From positions 25,821,226-25,885,225 of the forward strand of contig OW203722.1 of assembly GCA_934045075.1 (NCBI GenBank): a stretch of DNA of 64,000 nt. The letters are read 5' to 3'. Of this stretch, positions 20,889 to 30,734 are shown piece after piece (the stretch's first letter is position 1; the number at the start of each line of letters is the position of its first letter). Position numbers and translations under genes: made by a program. The stretch comes from Yponomeuta sedellus (taxonomy: Eukaryota > Arthropoda > Insecta > Lepidoptera > Yponomeutidae). The notes under the pieces are model-generated. The model had not been told where the DNA came from and did no database searches. It was given only the letters and a program-made list of their open reading frames with translations.

Positions 20889-23713
20889 GTATCAATTTAG
20901 TTGCACAAAATATACAGGGTTTTTCCGGCAAAGACAATTTAATTGAACTATTTTTAGCAGATTTCAATGTAGATATTTTGTGTTTAACAGAACATTGGCT
21001 GAAACATTCTGAAATGTCATTTACTTTAAAAGACTATTTAGCAGCAAGCACTTTTAACCGACAACACTCAATAAGAGGAGGTTCAATGATCTTTGTCAAA
21101 AGTAGTTTGAAAATGAAAGAAAGAAAAGATATTGTCAGTCTATCTGTTGAACGTTTAATTGAGATATCGTGTGTGGAATTGGATAGGTATATAGTTATGT
21201 GTGTTTATAGGCCGCCACAATCAAATTATAATGAATTTGAATTACTTATGGAGGATGCCTTAAAACGCCTATTCAGTACTACGAAGAGCATAGTGGTGTG
21301 TGGGGACTTCAATATAGATTTCTTAGTTCAAGGTCCACTTAAAACTAAACTCGCAAGCCTTTTCAGGTCATATAATTTAGATAATTTATTTACAGAACCC
21401 ACTAGGACAACTGCTACTAGCGCTACCTGCATAGATAATGTCTTTTGCAATTGTGAATATTTAGAAAAAGAAGTCATACATAAATTACAGTCGGACCATA
21501 GCGGGCTATGGGTAGTCCTACCGTCAGTACTGGAAGCAAAAAAATGCAATGAATTAAATTGTAGGCCAATAACAGAGAAAAAAATTGAATTATTTAAAAA
21601 AAATATAAACATAAAGTTAAATTCGTTGAATTTCGATAGCAATGATCCGAATACGTTATATCAAGTATTGTTTTCAACCATATCAAAAGAATTTGAACTT
21701 GTTTTTAACGTAAAAAAAATTACAGAGTTAAAAAGCGGGTTTTCAGAATGGGCAACGCCAGGTATATATAGAAGTAGGAAAAGGCTTTATGAATTGTATG
21801 AAGAAAAACAATTCAATCACGATCCGACGTTCAAAGAGTACGTAAAAAAATATTCAAAAACTTTTAGACAAACTTGTTTAACAGCCAAATCGATAAGTAT
21901 AAGTAAAAAAATTATGGCGTCTACTAATAAAATAAAAACAGTCTGGCAAGTAATTAACAAAGAAACAGGTAAAACGAGACCTAAGGACCAGGGATTTGCG
22001 TTGAAGATCGAAGGTAAGTTAGTTAATTCGAAGAAGGACATAGCAGAAATATTTCAAACTTTTTTTAAAAACATGCCACTGCATATAACGGCTAGCTTAA
22101 ATTCTTCCTCCCAATTAGCCGATACCTTACTTTTGGAAAGTACAAATCCATGTAAAGTTGACTTCCAATTCTCCCATATAACTACCTTAACTATTGTCAA
22201 AACATTTAAAGAGTTAAACTTAAAAAAGACTGAAGATTTGTGGGGGTTATCGGTTAAATTAATATCCACTATAATCAATATTCTAGCACCTTACCTTGCT
22301 TTGATTTTTAATAAATGTGTTGACCAGGGAACCTTTCCTAATCTATTAAAGTTAAGTAAAATCGTACCCTTGTTTAAAACTGGTGATAGTGAAGATCCAA
22401 ATAATTTCAGACCTATAGCAATACTGCCGGTGCTAAGTAAAGTTTTTGAGAAAGTAATATTACATCAATTGCAAACTCATTTTAGTATAAATAAGCTCTT
22501 CCATAAGAAACAGTTCGGGTTTACAAAAGGCCGCTCAACGACGGAAGCAGGCATAGCGTTAGTAAAGCATATCTTTGAGGCGTGGGAAGAGTCGCAGGAT
22601 GCCATTGGGGTTTTCTGTGACCTTTCTAAGGCGTTTGACTGCGTTGACCACGAAACACTTCTCATAAAATTGCACCGATATGGTTTAAGTAATAAATCAC
22701 TAAGTCTTCTTCGATCTTACTTAACAGACAGAACTGTAAAGGTTGATATTAATAGAGTTAAATCCTCTGGTTCTGATGTAAAAATAGGAGTCCCTCAAGG
22801 TTCTATACTGGGTCCGTTCCTTTTTTTGGTATATATAAATGATTTGCCCTACCTAGTAGAAAAGCTTTCGCAGATAGTGTTGTTTGCAGATGATACTTCC
22901 TTAATTTTTAAAGTAAAGAGAGGTATAAGTAATGTAGACGATGTAAACAATGCTTTATCTACTATTCTAAACTGGTTCACTATAAACAATCTGATGCTAA
23001 ATGCAAAAAAGACAAAATGCATCAAATTCTCACTACCCAATGTTAAAAATGTTGACACGAGTTTAAAAATATCTGGTGAGAGGCTAGAGCTGGTAGAGTC
23101 CACGCTTTTTTTAGGTATAACGATAGACTCAAAACTGCAATGGGGTCAGCATATTGGAAAACTGTCGGGTCGGTTGAGTTCAGCAGCGTTTGCAGTCAGA
23201 AAAATTAGACAACTTACAGACGTGTCGACGGCGAGGCTGGTCTATTTTAGTTATTTTCACAGTGTCATGTCGTATGGTTTGTTATTATGGGGACGGGCAG
23301 CAGATATAGAAACCATATTTGTCTTGCAAAAAAGAGCAATAAGAGCTATTTACAACTTAAACAGTAGAGAGTCGCTAAGGGAGCGTTTTAAAGAAATAGG
23401 CATTCTTACACTGGCTTGCCAATATATATTCGATAATATAATGTATGTCCGAAAAAATATAACAATGTTTAAATTAAATAGGGACGTTCATAACGTAAAC
23501 ACAAGGAATAGAAACAAGGTTGCTTGTACTAAATCCCGATTAGCCAAGGTAGGCACATCATTTGTAGGTTACTGCGTTCGTTTTTACAACAAAATTCCAG
23601 AACGTGTTCTATGCTTGTCTGAAAATAAATTTAAAACTTTCATTAAAAATTCGCTATGTAAAAAGGCATATTATAGAATAGACGACTATATAAACGATCC
23701 TAATCCGTGGTAG
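20816..23713 (+). CDS. ORF2: AP endonuclease plus reverse transcriptase
   Basis: The frame is open from 20816 to 23713. There is no ATG before the domain starts, and the first codon commonly picked, TTG at 20978, lies inside the endonuclease, so translation may begin upstream by a non-AUG or coupled mechanism. Endonuclease landmarks are present: QNIQG, LTEHW, YRPP, GDFNID and SDH. The reverse transcriptase shows NNFRPIAILP, FGFTKGRSTTEA, DLSKAFDCVDH, GVPQGSILGP and FADD (codon TTT at 22883). No stop or frameshift was seen, so the protein may be functional. It would nick target DNA and prime cDNA synthesis in the nucleus. Belongs to the Jockey/CR1 assemblage; the exact clade is uncertain. Confidence 0.85.
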   Translation, partial: FNSGLKHTVNGFKLPSQTKENPKLGINLVAQNIQGFSGKDNLIELFLADFNVDILCLTEHWLKHSEMSFTLKDYLAASTFNRQHSIRGGSMIFVKSSLKMKERKDIVSLSVERLIEISCVELDRYIVMCVYRPPQSNYNEFELLMEDALKRLFSTTKSIVVCGDFNIDFLVQGPLKTKLASLFRSYNLDNLFTEPTRTTATSATCIDNVFCNCEYLEKEVIHKLQSDHSGLWVVLPSVLEAKKCNELNCRPITEKKIELFKKNINIKLNSLNFDSNDPNTLYQVLFSTISKEFELVFNVKKITELKSGFSEWATPGIYRSRKRLYELYEEKQFNHDPTFKEYVKKYSKTFRQTCLTAKSISISKKIMASTNKIKTVWQVINKETGKTRPKDQGFALKIEGKLVNSKKDIAEIFQTFFKNMPLHITASLNSSSQLADTLLLESTNPCKVDFQFSHITTLTIVKTFKELNLKKTEDLWGLSVKLISTIINILAPYLALIFNKCVDQGTFPNLLKLSKIVPLFKTGDSEDPNNFRPIAILPVLSKVFEKVILHQLQTHFSINKLFHKKQFGFTKGRSTTEAGIALVKHIFEAWEESQDAIGVFCDLSKAFDCVDHETLLIKLHRYGLSNKSLSLLRSYLTDRTVKVDINRVKSSGSDVKIGVPQGSILGPFLFLVYINDLPYLVEKLSQIVLFADDTSLIFKVKRGISNVDDVNNALSTILNWFTINNLMLNAKKTKCIKFSLPNVKNVDTSLKISGERLELVESTLFLGITIDSKLQWGQHIGKLSGRLSSAAFAVRKIRQLTDVSTARLVYFSYFHSVMSYGLLLWGRAADIETIFVLQKRAIRAIYNLNSRESLRERFKEIGILTLACQYIFDNIMYVRKNITMFKLNRDVHNVNTRNRNKVACTKSRLAKVGTSFVGYCVRFYNKIPERVLCLSENKFKTFIKNSLCKKAYYRIDDYINDPNPW

Positions 23714-24569
23714 TAAACCAATTCCACCGCGATTTTATTGTTAAGTATAACTAAGTATAACATATATTTTATAATACAAGTGTGTACAGACGACGTGATT
23801 GCATATTAATAACTATATGATACCTTATATAACTGACAAAAACTTAACTGCAAGTTTGCTAAAGGTCATTCGAATGGTAGCGTGGTGTTCGGGTCATCTA
23901 TCTCCCTCCAAAATGGTTGAGACTGATGATGGCTGAGCACTGCGTTATGCTCGTGAACGAGTGCTGTTCGTGTGTCTGGCCGCAGCACTTATGTTTTCCC
24001 CTATTATTGTGAGACATTTGACTAATGCTTTGACATTTGGGGTTGTTAATGGCAGTCATGAAATCTTATTAGGTTTACATATGGCAACTGATGTATTTGG
24101 TTTTAAGATGATTTGAGAAAAGATGGTCAGAGTGGAGTTTTTTTTTCCGCTGCCTTTTTCTCCACTACAATACGGCCCGAAGGCGGCGGCTTACACTTTA
24201 CATTGTACATTGACATTCAGCAAATAGAATGTAAATTCTTTACGTTGAAATAAAATTATTTGAATTTGAATTTGAATTTGAATGACACCTTGTTTAACAA
24301 AATCTGACCATTGGTTAAGGAGTTATGAGGGAACATAGAATCGGACATACATACATACATACATACGCACTAAACACATTACCCTCCTTTTGGGCTTCGC
24401 TGCAGTCGGGTAAAAAAGGAAATTACACAGGAAATACCACGATGTCTGGTAATAAACTTTAATAAATAAACTTATTTTTAGCTTATAGTTAGTCACTAAG
24501 ACCTGTCCATGTTTATGTAAGCTGCAAGTTTACCAAAAAGAAATAAATAAATAAAATAATGTTATATTA

Positions 24570-24770
24570 TACTATTTTTATTTTTAATGCACTAACCCGT
24601 GCTAAGGACAAATTTAAAAACCTATTTTGAGGCTAAAAATTTCACCCATGCCGGGATTCGAACCCGCAACCTCTGGCTATCCGTGCCAGCGCTCTACCAA
24701 TTGAGCCAATGGGCGACTCACCGGCATCAGAAATTTCACTGATGCCGGTTTTAGCCTCTAAATAGGTTTT
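24570..24770 (-). repeat. SINE-A copy with a short inverted end
   Basis: It is a full tRNA-like head on the minus strand (GCCCATTGGCTCAATTGG..., GGTTCGAATCCCGGC) with the 3' tail TTAGCACGGGTTAGTGCATT. At 24730-24770 leader and tail motifs reappear on the plus strand. Confidence 0.6.
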
Positions 24771-25087
24771 AATGTTATATTATTTTATTATTATATTATA
24801 CTTTATGGCACATGAAACATTAATTACGAAAACAAAACGAAAATTAACGAGGACGATTATGTCTAATTCAAAACTCTAATCTGTTTTGAAAAGAGTATTC
24901 TAGTTTCTTCGTTAGTTTCGTCTCCGCATAATCCATTATTTGTGAAACTACCAGCTTTGATGTTCATTAAGTAAACATTTTGTTTTCACAGTAAATACTT
25001 CTTTTTAACTTTGACTATGACTTAGATGAATGTAATATAGGGCTGGTTTCTGAATTAAGAATTTCACTGAATAAATACTTAAGTAAA

Positions 25088-25336
25088 ATAATAATAAATA
25101 AATATTCACGGACATATTACACAGATCTCGTTAGACCTATACCTAGTACAACTAAATGACTTGTGTTATAGATGCTAACTCGACGATAAATTTATTACAA
25201 TAGAAACATAAATAACATCCAAGACCCGAGACAAACTAGAAAAGTTCGTTTCCTAGTTCGACCCGGCCGGGGATCGTACCCGAGACCTTCGGTTTTACAG
25301 TCAGCGTGCTGAACCGCTCCGCCACCGAGGCCGACA
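25088..25336 (-). repeat. SINE-E copy
   Basis: On the minus strand the head reads CGGCCTCGGTGGCGGAGCGG, ACTGTAAAACCGAAGGTC and a B-box-like GGGTACGATCCCCGGC. The CTGTAAA loop resembles the tRNA-Tyr anticodon loop. The tail ends GAATATTTATTTATTATTAT. Copies are at 59412 and 62726. Confidence 0.6.
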
Positions 25337-25423
25337 CGATCTGAAGCCGAAGTAACGATCTGTCAAGCTCTATTCTGAGAAATTCAAGCCAAGCCTGCCA
25401 AGTTTTCGTTATACTTCCTGCGG

Positions 25424-25512
25424 TTGACTGGTAGAAAATGCTTATGGCATTAAGTTCGCCGCATTGTACAATTTTATGGTGCAATAAAGTATTAATAATA
25501 ATAATAATAATA
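25424..25512 (+). repeat. LINE-T2 3' tail
   Basis: GGTAGAAAATGCTTATGGCA, TTAAGTTCGCCGCATTGTAC and GGTGCAATAAAGT are followed by (TAA)n. This is the cleanest LINE-T2 tail in the window. Confidence 0.6.
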
Positions 25513-26239
25513 AATTCGAAGACAGCACTACAGTTGACAATTTACTTAAATTCTCGAAATTCTCAATTCAGAAATTGGCCGATAGTGTATTTATATACAT
25601 ATAGTGTAAAACATAAATCATCGAGGAGATGAATGCTTTGACACCAGAACGAGTGTCGAAGCAAAATTAAAAACTCAAAGGCGTAAGCAAAATGGAATCG
25701 ACGTTTGTGCAAAATTTTACGGAAATTTGCAGTTCGGTTATTCGAACACATACGAGCGATGTAGTTGATGTGGTGTTGAGCTTGCTATATGCGGTACAGT
25801 CGACAACATATTGTCATCTTTGACATGCGTGCACTCTACTCAGTTACGTTACGGGTGGTTTTCCAACTAAAACGTAAAGAATGATGTTCTCCGCTGTACT
25901 GTACACGCTTCACGATCGAATCAGCGTTGCCATTTTTTTACCCTTGTCCCAAATGTTATATCTTTTAAACTCCCTTTGTAACTACGAGTATTTGTGACAT
26001 GGTTTAGTTTGTAACTTTTTGAAGTATAAGCTAGTCTGTTATAAATTGGAGAAAAAAGAAGTCAATTTTATTTTTTTTACATTTTGTTATCCAATTTTCA
26101 AGTTCCAATAAAAAAATTAGGAATTGAAAATGTTTTGAATCAACTTTCAGGTGGTTGCATCAGAGGAAAAATATTTGGAAAGAAATTATAACTGTTGGAT
26201 AAACTTTGTGACTTTCACACAGTGTTCGTATAACTTTTG
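25513..26239. other. Unassigned sequence upstream of the Jockey-type LINE
   Basis: No gene recognised. The 5' boundary of the following LINE could not be fixed, because I found no target duplication matching the 3' flank after the poly(A) at about 31066. Confidence 0.3.
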
Positions 26240-26426
26240 ATATGTGAACTCTGGCAATACTGGCCCCAATAAATTCCGCTGCGCGCTTCGGTCCATACCG
26301 GTTGTTGCTATATCGCGCTACGCCGAGTCCGCTTAGTGCAGTCCGCGTTTCTACCCGCTACCGATTGCGCGCGTCACAGCCATAGTGTATAAAAAAGAAA
26401 CAGAGGGTTCACTGTCTGGGAAAGAA

Positions 26427-27260
26427 ATGAGCTTGAATGTTACTTTTGACTGCCAGTCTTCCCCGGGTGACGACATGCCGGGACTGACGCCGGACTTCGT
26501 CACTTCGAGAACCCGTCCCTTAGACTTCAAGGCATTTGAAGATAAAATAAGCAAAATGCTTGAGGGTTGGTTTACAAAGCAAGATGCGAAGATGTCCAAA
26601 ATGATGGAAGACTTTGCCGACTTAAAGGCATCTGTCGAGTTTATGAGTGCTCAACATGATGTACTGATTAAAAAAATCTCGTCAATAGAAGGTGATGTCA
26701 AGAGCTTGGATGGAAGGGTATGTAAGCTGGAGCAATTTGAAAGGCAGATCGCCGATCTGAATGAGAAACTGGAAGTAATGGAACAAAGGTCCCGTCAATG
26801 CAATATCGAGATTGGTAATCTACCTGAGAGACGAGGTGAATCTTTACCTGATATCGTTCAAAATATAGGTTGTGCAATCAAGCACCCCATTGCCCCCAGT
26901 GACATAGTGACAGTTCACCGCGTCCCACACGGGGATCCGAAGAACCAACATCCGAAAAATGCCATCGTCAAATTTGCGTCACAGGTGATACGTGACAATG
27001 TGCTTGCGGCATATCGTTTGGCCAAAGGTATCACTACTGAAGCCATAAATGTCTCGGGAGATGCCAGGAGAATATACTTGAACGAACATCTTACGCTGAA
27101 AAACAAAATATTGTTTCGAGAAGTACGCCAAGCAGCTAAATCACACGCCTACAGATATGTGTGGATCCGGTACGGCGTTATACATGTCCGTAAAAATGAT
27201 ACTTCACCATCATTTACTGTTCGCTCAAAAAATGAAATTACGAAAATTGGGAGGGACTAG
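26427..27260 (+). CDS. ORF1 protein, L1 ORF1p / baculovirus-FP-like
   Basis: The ATG at 26427 gives 277 residues; the frame is open further upstream but has no earlier ATG. The N-terminal part is short and lacks a zinc finger. Residues about 35-125 form a heptad-rich coiled coil (FMSAQHDVLIKKISSIEG..., QIADLNEKLEVMEQRSRQ). Then comes the conserved block NIEIGNLPERRGE and a DIVTVHRVP motif, followed by a C-terminal region ending RSKNEITKIGRD. This arrangement is typical of LINE ORF1 RNA-binding chaperones and of the related baculovirus FP-like domain. It should trimerise and coat the LINE RNA in the cytoplasm (family knowledge). Intact here. Confidence 0.75.
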   Translation: MSLNVTFDCQSSPGDDMPGLTPDFVTSRTRPLDFKAFEDKISKMLEGWFTKQDAKMSKMMEDFADLKASVEFMSAQHDVLIKKISSIEGDVKSLDGRVCKLEQFERQIADLNEKLEVMEQRSRQCNIEIGNLPERRGESLPDIVQNIGCAIKHPIAPSDIVTVHRVPHGDPKNQHPKNAIVKFASQVIRDNVLAAYRLAKGITTEAINVSGDARRIYLNEHLTLKNKILFREVRQAAKSHAYRYVWIRYGVIHVRKNDTSPSFTVRSKNEITKIGRD

Positions 27261-27810
27261 TGCTCTCTGTGTATCGTTCGGTGTTTGCTTGGTTTTTTGT
27301 CGATCCATCTTACTGGGTATTTGCACTACTCTATTGGCGAAGTGCAACCTCTGTGCATCACTATACTCTATGTACTTACATACTCCGATAAGTGATGCCT
27401 TTGTGATAAGCTTTGAACATATTTCAGTTTTACACGATCCTTATTTGTTTGCTTACTTGCAACTAATACTGAGTGAATTGTGGCTTAACACGTATATGTT
27501 AGAATCGAGTGTTTTGATAAAAATGTTTTATAAGAAATGTTACTACTACCCACATAATATTCCAAATTTGAACGGACAGATTATTTTCTCATCGATAAAA
27601 AGGTATGTTTTTGGTTATTTAAGTCCGAGCTTTTGGTGTGGCTATAAGAATGATTGCTTAATAATAATACACTTCAATGTTGTGGATTTGTGGGAAAGTG
27701 TTGTACAACAAGCAGTCGCGAGACGTTTTCATATAAATTTTAAAATCTTAAAATGCAGGTTACTTCGTTTATACTACATTAATTATGAGCTATGGATAGC
27801 AGTGATATAA
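27184..27810 (+). CDS. Open frame bridging ORF1 and ORF2, unknown
   Basis: The frame is open from 27157 to 27810; its first ATG is at 27184. It overlaps the end of ORF1 in another phase, crosses the 530-base interval without a stop, and overlaps the ORF2 start by 19 bases. The predicted protein has a hydrophobic cysteine-rich segment (LCVSFGVCLVFCRSILLGIC) and is rich in Leu, Tyr and Cys. No domain is recognised. It may be a chance frame, or a remnant of translational coupling between ORF1 and ORF2. Confidence 0.25.
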   Translation: MSVKMILHHHLLFAQKMKLRKLGGTSALCVSFGVCLVFCRSILLGICTTLLAKCNLCASLYSMYLHTPISDAFVISFEHISVLHDPYLFAYLQLILSELWLNTYMLESSVLIKMFYKKCYYYPHNIPNLNGQIIFSSIKRYVFGYLSPSFWCGYKNDCLIIIHFNVVDLWESVVQQAVARRFHINFKILKCRLLRLYYINYELWIAVI

Positions 27811-30734
27811 ATATTTTTTATCAAAATTGCCGCGGCCTTAGGACCAAATTACACACCCTTTACATGAACATTTTGTCGGAATGCTATGACGTAATAGTTT
27901 TAACAGAGACCTGGCTCATACCGACTATCTCCGACAGCGAATTTATTGACTCCAGATATACGGTGTATAGGTGTGACAGAGACCGAGCAGGATGTGGGCG
28001 CTCTGACGGTGGCGGGGTACTAATCGCCGTGCGACGAGACTTGCGCTCGGCCCGCTGCTTGCCCCCTGCGCCACCATCCGCCCTGGATCCAGACCTGGAG
28101 TCAACATCTTCATGTTCCATCCCACCCATAGTAGATATTGTCACTATTCACATAACTGCTTTTTCGAACAAGTCAACTAATTACATTATGACCGCTGTTT
28201 ATATACCTCCGGGTCAATCACCAGAAATTTACAACTTAACGCTAGGTGCCATTGAAGCAATAGTTATATCAGATAAAGTGGACTCCTTTTACGTATTGGG
28301 TGACTTCAATATTCCAGCACTAGACTGGACCTCTGATGGAATATCATGTGTCCCGGTTTTCACAGGTAAAAATAGTCCTCCAGAGTTAAGACTTTCGAAT
28401 TTCCTTTCATTTACACAGTCATATCAATTTAACTACATTAAAAATCTTAATGGTCGCATTCTTGATTATTGTGTATCAAATAATGTAAATTGTAGCTGCA
28501 CTGACAAAATAAACCCATTACTATCCCCCGACCCCCACCACCCACCGGTACTTTTTCAGGTCACATTCCAGGAGAAACTTCTTCCGCTTCGCCAAAACCC
28601 TAAGCCTAGGTACCGTTTTATTGAGGCAAATTATGAGGACATAAACAGTGATTTACAATTGGTTGACTGGCAACGCACGCTAGGTACCTTGCCGGCTGAG
28701 CAGGCTGTCGATAGATTCTATGAGATAATATATAAAATAATTAAAATACATGTTCCCTGTAGGCCCTTTAAATCTTCTGAATTTCCAATTTGGTTCTCCG
28801 ACTCGCTTAGACATATATTTAATGACAAAAAAAAGGCATGGAATAAATGGATAAAATACAAAAATGTATCTGATTATGAAATATTTTCAATTTTCCGAGC
28901 GAGATTTAAGAGAGTATGTCAGGATTGCTTTAATAAATATATAAGTACTATTGAGGACAGCTTAAGGGAGGATGTTAAACTGTTTTGGAGCTACATTCAC
29001 GGTAAGAAAGTCAAGTCGGGCGTTCCAGGTACAGTACATTACAAAGATGTACAATCAACAGATCCTAAGGACATATGCGACTTATTCTCAACATTTTTTA
29101 CTTCAGTGTATGAGCCATCCAACTCTCAACAGTTTAATCCGAACACAGTGCCATTTAATAGTAAAAATAATATTCATATTACTAGCATTCATGTAAGCTT
29201 CGATGAAACGTTAAAAGTTCTAAAAACTTTAGATATTTCAAAGGGTTGTGGACCGGACGGGATTTCACCCTTTTTTGTAAAGCATACTGCAACTTTTTTG
29301 TGTAAACCTCTTGTTTTACTTTATAATAAATGTATAGACGAAGGTATCGTTCCCAAGATTTGGAAAACAGCCAATGTAATCCCCATACATAAGGGAGGTA
29401 GTGCCAGTAGCGTTGAGAATTACCGACCCATATCGTTGCTCTCCATCTTGTCGAAGGTCTTCGAAAGGCTTGTACATAACGCCATTTATCCTACTCTTCA
29501 TAACACAATCATACCTGAACAGCATGGATTCGTTCAGAGAAGGTCTACAACAACTAACTTACTACTTTACACCAACTTCTTGTTTGAAAGCTGTGAAAAA
29601 CGTGCACAGGTCGACTCCATCTACACAGACTTCTGTAAGGCCTTCGACAAGGTGGACCACCTTATTCTCTTGCAAAAAATAGCATTTAATGGAATCCGAG
29701 GTAACTTACTACGCTGGTTCCAATCATATGTGTCAGGCCGGGTACAAACAGTGGTTATTAATGGTTATGAGTCGGGCTCTGTCACGGTTTCTTCAGGAGT
29801 GCCGCAAGGCTCAATTCTGGGTCCGCTCCTTTTTATATTATTTTTAAATGATATTTCTGACTGTTTTGTTCATTCGCACTTCCTTTTATACGCAGACGAT
29901 CTAAAAGTCTACCGTATAATCACTAATGGCGATGACTGCTTAAAACTTCAAGAGGATCTCGATAGATTCTCATCTTACTGCCAAATAAACAAGCTTAAAC
30001 TTGGATTATCTAAGTGTAAATCCATTACATTTACAAAAAAAATTAATACTGTACACTTTACTTATTCTCTTTGTGATACCCCATTAGATAAAGTTTCAGT
30101 GATAAGGGATTTAGGCGTTTACCTAGACTCCAAACTACATCTCGACACTCATATAGAACACATTGTTAACAAAGCCTTCAAAATGTATGGGTTTGTGATG
30201 CGAACTTGTACCGACTTTAAACGTCCATCATCATACATTCTTCTTTATTGTTCCTTAGTTAGGTCTCAATTGGAATATGCGTCGGTGGTCTGGAACCCTT
30301 ATTACGGTAAATACTGTGACCAAATCGAAAACGTCCAAAAAAAATTCCTTCGTTCAGTTAACTACAGATGTTTTCACTCGAAATCTTCATACGAAAACTT
30401 ACTTAATAAGTTCTCTCTTTCTTCATCAAAAAGTAGGAGGGTCATGCTAGATCAATTATTTCTGTTCAAGTTATGTCACAATAAATTTGATTGCACTGAG
30501 CTAACTAATAGAATAAGCTATCGCATCCCTAGTCGTTCTCACAGAATTCGGGATACTTATCCACATTGCTTGTTTATGACTTCGCCCTGCAGGACCAACG
30601 CTGGTGAGAGGGCACCACTAAATAGAATTGTTAAAAACTATAATACCAACTTTCAATCGCTTGATATATTTGCCCTCTCTGCGGGGTTGTTCAGGCAGGG
30701 TGTATTGTCCTTGATGGGTGTCGGGCCTTTATAA
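27792..30734 (+). CDS. ORF2: endonuclease plus reverse transcriptase
   Basis: 980 residues from the ATG at 27792. Endonuclease: FYQNCRG (9-15), LTETW (37-41), YIPPGQ (137-142), GDFN (170-173) and DPHHPP (about 247-252), where Jockey-type enzymes have this variant of the SDH motif. Reverse transcriptase (about 485-740): PIHKGG, ENYRPISLL, HGFVQRRST, FCKAFDKVDH, GVPQGSILGP (669-678) and YADD (700-703). The C-terminal part is the usual thumb and tail region. No interruption was seen. It should perform target-primed reverse transcription. Base use is similar to the neighbouring DNA apart from a GC-rich stretch near 28000-28100. Confidence 0.9.
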   Translation: MDSSDINIFYQNCRGLRTKLHTLYMNILSECYDVIVLTETWLIPTISDSEFIDSRYTVYRCDRDRAGCGRSDGGGVLIAVRRDLRSARCLPPAPPSALDPDLESTSSCSIPPIVDIVTIHITAFSNKSTNYIMTAVYIPPGQSPEIYNLTLGAIEAIVISDKVDSFYVLGDFNIPALDWTSDGISCVPVFTGKNSPPELRLSNFLSFTQSYQFNYIKNLNGRILDYCVSNNVNCSCTDKINPLLSPDPHHPPVLFQVTFQEKLLPLRQNPKPRYRFIEANYEDINSDLQLVDWQRTLGTLPAEQAVDRFYEIIYKIIKIHVPCRPFKSSEFPIWFSDSLRHIFNDKKKAWNKWIKYKNVSDYEIFSIFRARFKRVCQDCFNKYISTIEDSLREDVKLFWSYIHGKKVKSGVPGTVHYKDVQSTDPKDICDLFSTFFTSVYEPSNSQQFNPNTVPFNSKNNIHITSIHVSFDETLKVLKTLDISKGCGPDGISPFFVKHTATFLCKPLVLLYNKCIDEGIVPKIWKTANVIPIHKGGSASSVENYRPISLLSILSKVFERLVHNAIYPTLHNTIIPEQHGFVQRRSTTTNLLLYTNFLFESCEKRAQVDSIYTDFCKAFDKVDHLILLQKIAFNGIRGNLLRWFQSYVSGRVQTVVINGYESGSVTVSSGVPQGSILGPLLFILFLNDISDCFVHSHFLLYADDLKVYRIITNGDDCLKLQEDLDRFSSYCQINKLKLGLSKCKSITFTKKINTVHFTYSLCDTPLDKVSVIRDLGVYLDSKLHLDTHIEHIVNKAFKMYGFVMRTCTDFKRPSSYILLYCSLVRSQLEYASVVWNPYYGKYCDQIENVQKKFLRSVNYRCFHSKSSYENLLNKFSLSSSKSRRVMLDQLFLFKLCHNKFDCTELTNRISYRIPSRSHRIRDTYPHCLFMTSPCRTNAGERAPLNRIVKNYNTNFQSLDIFALSAGLFRQGVLSLMGVGPL

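Larger units (their letters stand above)
20364..24279 (+). mobile_element. CR1-like non-LTR retrotransposon, 5'-truncated
   Basis: The inserted segment starts inside ORF1, carries a full ORF2 (endonuclease plus reverse transcriptase), a 3' UTR of about 560 bases with AATAAAATTA, and ends in (TTTGAA)n. The insertion into the right arm shows no target duplication; instead 8 target bases were lost. It is younger than the arm. An ORF1 related to SGNH esterases suggests the CR1/L2 group (inference). Confidence 0.75.
11613..24415. mobile_element. Large inverted-repeat element (about 8.9 kb plus nested LINE)
   Basis: Two arms in opposite orientation (11613-14884 and 17338-24415) surround a 2.45-kb spacer. 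Both outer ends read TTTTTACCCGACTGCAGCG going inward, followed by GAAGCCCAAAAGGAGGGTAA and a short (GTAT)n run. A 3,916-bp LINE splits the right arm; without it the arms are about 3.27 and 3.16 kb. By eye they are nearly identical over their whole length (two substitutions noticed, near 12813 and 11821, and one deletion of about 100 bp). The arms hold no convincing coding frame. No target duplication is visible. It could be one fold-back element with giant TIRs, or two copies of a 3.2-kb element inserted in opposite orientation around captured DNA. I cannot assign a superfamily. Confidence 0.75.
17338..24415 (-). repeat. Right arm of the large inverted repeat, split by a LINE
   Basis: This is the reverse complement of the left arm, from the inner palindrome (17338-17694, about 100 bp shorter than on the left) through the iteron array, the three subterminal repeats and the outer terminus GCAGTCGGGTAAAAA. 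It is interrupted between CCGTGCAAGGAT (ending 20363) and GAATGACACC (starting 24280). The left arm shows that 8 bases (GCCGAATC) are missing at that junction. Confidence 0.8.

Noticed and set aside
11613..24415. Polinton/Maverick assignment for the large inverted repeat
   Set aside because: No polymerase B, integrase, protease or packaging ATPase-like sequence, no 6-bp duplication, and the TIRs do not start with the usual AG. The class is left open.
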